Assembly (NCBI GenBank): GCA_031363055.1
Contig: JANLTP010000219.1
Coordinates: 19,967-83,966, forward strand
Direction: 5' to 3'
DNA length: 64,000 bases
From: JANLTP01 sp031363055
GTDB taxonomy: Bacteria > Pseudomonadota > Gammaproteobacteria > Burkholderiales > Burkholderiaceae_E
Positions 62,001 to 64,000 of the stretch are shown here, piece by piece. Position 1 is the stretch's first letter. The number at the start of each line of letters is the position of its first letter. A model generated the notes under the pieces. The model had not been told where the DNA came from. It did not search any database and was given only the letters and a program-made list of their open reading frames with translations. Position numbers and translations under genes: made by a program.

Positions 62001-62190
62001 GGCGATTGCGACCGGCACGGGAGCCGAGGTACAAAGGCCGCTGGCGACTGTTGTCATTGGCGGAATTTTGTCGTCGACCTTTCTGACCTTGTTACTGCTA
62101 CCAATCCTTTACCGGATCGCGCATCGGCGCGAATCCGAGGCTGAAGTGGTCCAACCCAACGCTAGCCTCGCAGCCGTGCATCCACAATGA
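59011..62190 (+). CDS. czcA: CzcA-type RND divalent-metal efflux pump
   Basis: A 1059-residue RND protein with LDFGIIVDGAVVIVENCVRR in helix 4, the DFG...D...E form of Zn/Co/Cd pumps (HME1/2), and the pattern ISRYGLSQVTVIFEDGTDLY. It exports divalent metal using proton flow. ATG at 59011 follows AAGGATTTGC; a TTG at 59008 is possible. The stop overlaps the next start by four bases. Confidence 0.95.
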   Translation: MFEKLIRFTIEQRWLVLLMVLGMATIGVFSYQRLPIDAVPDITNVQVQINTAAPGYSPLEVEQRITYPIETAMAGLPKLSQTRSISRYGLSQVTVIFEDGTDLYFARQLINERVQQAIGRLPSGLAPKLGPIATGLGEIYMWTVEAMEGALKSDGTPYTPTDLREIQDWIIKPQLRNVPGVTEINTIGGFAKEFQVAPLPDRLMVHGLTLSDLVSAVERNNGNVGAGYIERRGEQYLIRAPGQVTNREDIGNIVIGAPQGIPVKIKDVASVIIGKELRSGAAIANGQEVVLGTVFMLIGQNSRKVSQAVGQKMVEINRSLPKGVIAQTVYDRTVLVDQAISTVTKNLIEGALLVVTILFLFLGNFRAALITALVIPLAMLFTFTGMVSNKVSANLMSLGALDFGIIVDGAVVIVENCVRRLAHTQEKIGRELTRAERFEQVFAAAQESRRPLIFGQLIIMVVYLPIFALTGVEGKMFHPMAFTVVAALVGAMILSVTFVPAAVALFIGRRVGENENYLMRWAKAGYRPLLGWAMVNKSIMLTGAAVSLALSALIATRMGSEFIPSLNEGDIALHALRIPGTSLTQAIEMQGQLERTIKKFPEVDRVFSKIGTAEVATDPMPPNVADTFIMLKSQAQWPDPKRTKADLVNAIQEAIERLPGNNYEFTQPIQMRFNELISGVRSDIAVKVFGDDMEVMNETAGQLAKVLGTIQGAQDVKVEQTTGLPVLTVSIDRTKISRLGLNVADVQDVLSMAVGGRESGVVFQGDRRFEIVVRLPENLRTDIEAIKLLPIRMPAVEGSAQAAAYVRLGDVASFVIAPGPNQISRENGKRRVVVTANVRERDIGSFVAEAHSRLETEVKVPTGYWTTWGGTFEQLQSAKQRLAVVVPVSLLLVFVLLFAMFGNMKDGLLVFTGIPFALTGGVLALWLREIPLSISAGIGFIALSGVAVLNGLVMITYIRSLREEGNPLEFSITEGAMTRLRPVLMTALVASLGFIPMAIATGTGAEVQRPLATVVIGGILSSTFLTLLLLPILYRIAHRRESEAEVVQPNASLAAVHPQ

Positions 62191-63179
62191 GAGCAAGCTT
62201 TGAACAGCCAACTGTGAAAATACACCCACTCCGAGTAATCGCAACGGGCGCATTCGGTGTCTTGCTCATCGCCGCTTCTTTGTTGCCCGTTCACGCCCGT
62301 GTCGACAATCATAGTCTCGACTTTGTCGCCGAGCATCTACCGGAAGTTGCGATGGACAATCGCATTGCCAGCTTGCCGTTATGGACACGATTGAATTCGG
62401 CCGCGCGTCAAGACTGGAACTTCAGTGTCCAGGGCGGATATGCCGACATCCGCGCCAATACGCTCAAGTTTGCCGGCCGAATGTTATCGGCTGCTGCCAT
62501 ACGCCCCATCGCTGCCGACTGGCAGTTCAGTGCATTCGGGTTCATCGATGAATATCGTCTCTCGAGTGGGGTCGAGCGCCGTCCGCTGGACGTCACATTT
62601 GCGCGCTCGGTGCCTTTGAGTTTGCCGGCGCAGACCGAGTTCTCCGGCCTGTCCGGGTCGGCTCGGCATACCGGCATCGGTGTTGCCCTGCGGCAGGACT
62701 CGACATCAGAGCGCTGGGGTCGTTATCTCTGGAGCGTGGGCGTGTTGTGGCAGCGCTTTACGTTGCGTGACTATGCGTTTGACTACCGAGTGCTCGAGGG
62801 TGCCAGTAGCGGTGCGCGCGGGCGTATCGACTACAGCACGACGTACGCACACCTCACCCCTTTTGTCGGTATGGCCTGGCCGCGAGACTATGGCGAGTGG
62901 ATGTCGACACCTCATGTGAAGTTCGCCCTGCCGATGCCCCGGCGCGGCGTGGTCGGTCAGATTACCGGACCCGGATTCGTGGCCGGCGGAGATACCGCCA
63001 GCAGCGGCCAGGGCAGGCACTTTGGTGACGCCTCGATCACCGTAGGTTGGGACATCGGCTATCGGCCTTGGGGACTGACGGTCGACATTGGCAGCGTAAT
63101 TTCGCAGGCTTTACTTGAGCCGATCATAAATAAAGGCGTGAATCAAACCTTGATGTTGTCGTTCCGCTGGGATCACTGA
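62187..63179 (+). CDS. Exported beta-barrel-like protein coupled to czcA
   Basis: A 330-residue protein with a signal segment (TGAFGVLLIAASLLPVHA), alternating hydrophobic patterns typical of an outer-membrane barrel and an end (LMLSFRWDH) like a barrel's last strand. Its ATG overlaps the czcA stop. It resembles the transporter-like or MetA-pathway outer-membrane proteins that follow metal pumps, but I do not recognise a named family. Confidence 0.7.
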   Translation: MRASFEQPTVKIHPLRVIATGAFGVLLIAASLLPVHARVDNHSLDFVAEHLPEVAMDNRIASLPLWTRLNSAARQDWNFSVQGGYADIRANTLKFAGRMLSAAAIRPIAADWQFSAFGFIDEYRLSSGVERRPLDVTFARSVPLSLPAQTEFSGLSGSARHTGIGVALRQDSTSERWGRYLWSVGVLWQRFTLRDYAFDYRVLEGASSGARGRIDYSTTYAHLTPFVGMAWPRDYGEWMSTPHVKFALPMPRRGVVGQITGPGFVAGGDTASSGQGRHFGDASITVGWDIGYRPWGLTVDIGSVISQALLEPIINKGVNQTLMLSFRWDH

Positions 63180-63223
63180 GCGTACTCGCCTTGACTTTGA
63201 GCGCGCATGTTCTGTAGTGCCAC

Positions 63224-63250
63224 CGCCTGTGGCGTTTATTCCTACAGGCG
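63224..63250 (+). terminator. Hairpin after the czc operon
   Basis: CGCCTGTGG and CCTACAGGCG pair through eight to nine bases with one bulge across an eight-base loop, 45 bp after the last stop. A T-run is lacking. It may end the czc transcript. Confidence 0.4.
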
Positions 63251-63332
63251 TTAGCGCTTTGCACTGACGAGTCGAACGGTTCGGAATTGGCCATACTCGA
63301 GCCAAGACTACAACCGTTCAGGACGGCTTGAA

Positions 63333-64000
63333 ATGACCACAGGATTTGAAATCGCCCGCGTGGGCACCCGCCCTCGCCTGCGTACCCACTCTCGCCTCGG
63401 CATATTTTGTATTGCTCTGATGCTCGCGACGGCGCTCGGCGCTTGCGGAAAAGGGAGCCGCGACGATAAGGCTGGCGACGTAGCGCCGAACGCAACCGTG
63501 GTGTCGTCGGGCACGGTTGCAGCGCCTGTGGCAGGTGCTACGGCCAACACGCTGGCGTTCACGCAGGCTGTCGATTTGCAGCGCACCGCCAAAACCATTC
63601 GCGAAAAGGTTGGGTACCTGAGCGCAGGCTTGCTGATCAACGGCCTCGTCTGCCGGCCTAACGAAGTCGGCCGATTTCCGATCCTGATGTACCAACACGG
63701 AGGCTTCAGCGGCGTCGGCGGAGACGCCAACGGCGATGGGTTGTGCCAGTACATGGCCGAGCGTGGATACGCGGTTTTCATGTCTTCCTACCGTGGCGAG
63801 GACGGATCACAAGGCCAGGTTGAATACTGCGGCGGTGAGGTGGACGACTCGATACAGTTACTGGCAATCGCACGTATGCAGGCCTATGTTTCATCCGATG
63901 AGATTGCGCTGTTGGGTCTGTCGCACGGCGGTTGCATCAGTTTGCAAATGATTGCCCGCGGAGTTCCGGCAAAGGTGGTCGCCGATGTGTTCGGCCCGAC
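63333..64000 (+). CDS. Alpha/beta hydrolase lipoprotein, partial
   Basis: The frame is open to the window's end (222 codons). It has a long N-terminus, a lipobox (ATALGAC), then an alpha/beta-hydrolase domain: FPILMYQHGGFSGVGG (oxyanion region), YRGEDGSQGQVEYCGGEVDD and the nucleophile elbow GLSHGG. This resembles S9-type or dienelactone-hydrolase-like peptidases. The acid and His lie beyond 64000. ATG at 63333 follows GGACGGCTTGAA. Confidence 0.8.
   Translation, partial: MTTGFEIARVGTRPRLRTHSRLGIFCIALMLATALGACGKGSRDDKAGDVAPNATVVSSGTVAAPVAGATANTLAFTQAVDLQRTAKTIREKVGYLSAGLLINGLVCRPNEVGRFPILMYQHGGFSGVGGDANGDGLCQYMAERGYAVFMSSYRGEDGSQGQVEYCGGEVDDSIQLLAIARMQAYVSSDEIALLGLSHGGCISLQMIARGVPAKVVADVFGP

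Noticed and set aside
1..64000. tRNA, rRNA, CRISPR or intact insertion sequence
   Set aside because: I looked for cloverleaf-like runs, regular spaced repeats and transposase motifs and saw none that I could support by eye.

Overview
The window is 64 kb of bacterial chromosome or large replicon. Gene content points to a beta- or gammaproteobacterium adapted to metals and to low oxygen: a copper nitrite reductase fused to cytochrome c, HME-type RND metal pumps, a TRAP transporter, cyclopropane-fatty-acid synthase and Crp/Fnr regulators. I cannot name a genus. I see no rRNA, tRNA or CRISPR array, and no intact transposase or integrase.

Region 1 (1-5.0 kb, + strand) holds the 3' end of a transketolase, a DUF899 thioredoxin-like protein, a VOC-fold protein and a prolyl oligopeptidase. 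Region 2 (5.0-19.5 kb) reads as a hypoxia and denitrification stress block: universal stress proteins, an HPF-like ribosome factor, nirK-nirV-sco, a BON protein, a Crp/Fnr regulator, a NarX/NarL-type two-component pair, cyclopropane synthase, an MFS transporter and a second Crp/Fnr regulator. Five intergenic sites match, or nearly match, the FNR/DNR box TTGAT-N4-ATCAA (6011, 9119, 12525, 15243, 18081). The regulator at 10806 keeps the FNR DNA-reading residues but lacks the FNR iron-sulfur cysteines.

Region 3 (19.4-31.6 kb) is mixed. It has small membrane proteins, a broken CopB-like copper ATPase, a glucoamylase-family protein, an ATP-grasp protein, a LemA/TPM operon, a further stress protein and a DUF4143 ATPase preceded by a perfect 16-bp inverted repeat. 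Region 4 (31.6-50.4 kb, almost all on the - strand) is a copper-resistance island: an intact CopA-type ATPase with CusF, a large secreted monohaem protein of unknown family, a cupredoxin, a CopA-type multicopper oxidase, outer-membrane factors, a patatin-like lipoprotein and a CusCBA efflux pump. Region 5 (50.5-55.5 kb) has a MazEF pair, CsbD, a 2-hydroxyacid dehydrogenase and a DctPQM TRAP transporter. Region 6 (55.7-63.2 kb) is a czcICBA operon with a downstream beta-barrel protein. The window ends inside a lipoprotein hydrolase.

The most striking theme is repeated deletion scarring of metal-resistance genes. The CopB-like ATPase lost part of its nucleotide-binding domain at a short direct repeat and also carries CPD instead of CPH. 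A DUF2933-like start is joined to a methyltransferase-like end. A cupredoxin is fused out of frame to the tail of a CusF. A collapsed second copy of the patatin/Cys-His protein/multicopper-oxidase block lies at 34.35-34.98 kb. These look like remnants of duplicated island copies being pruned while one working set of pumps and oxidases is kept.
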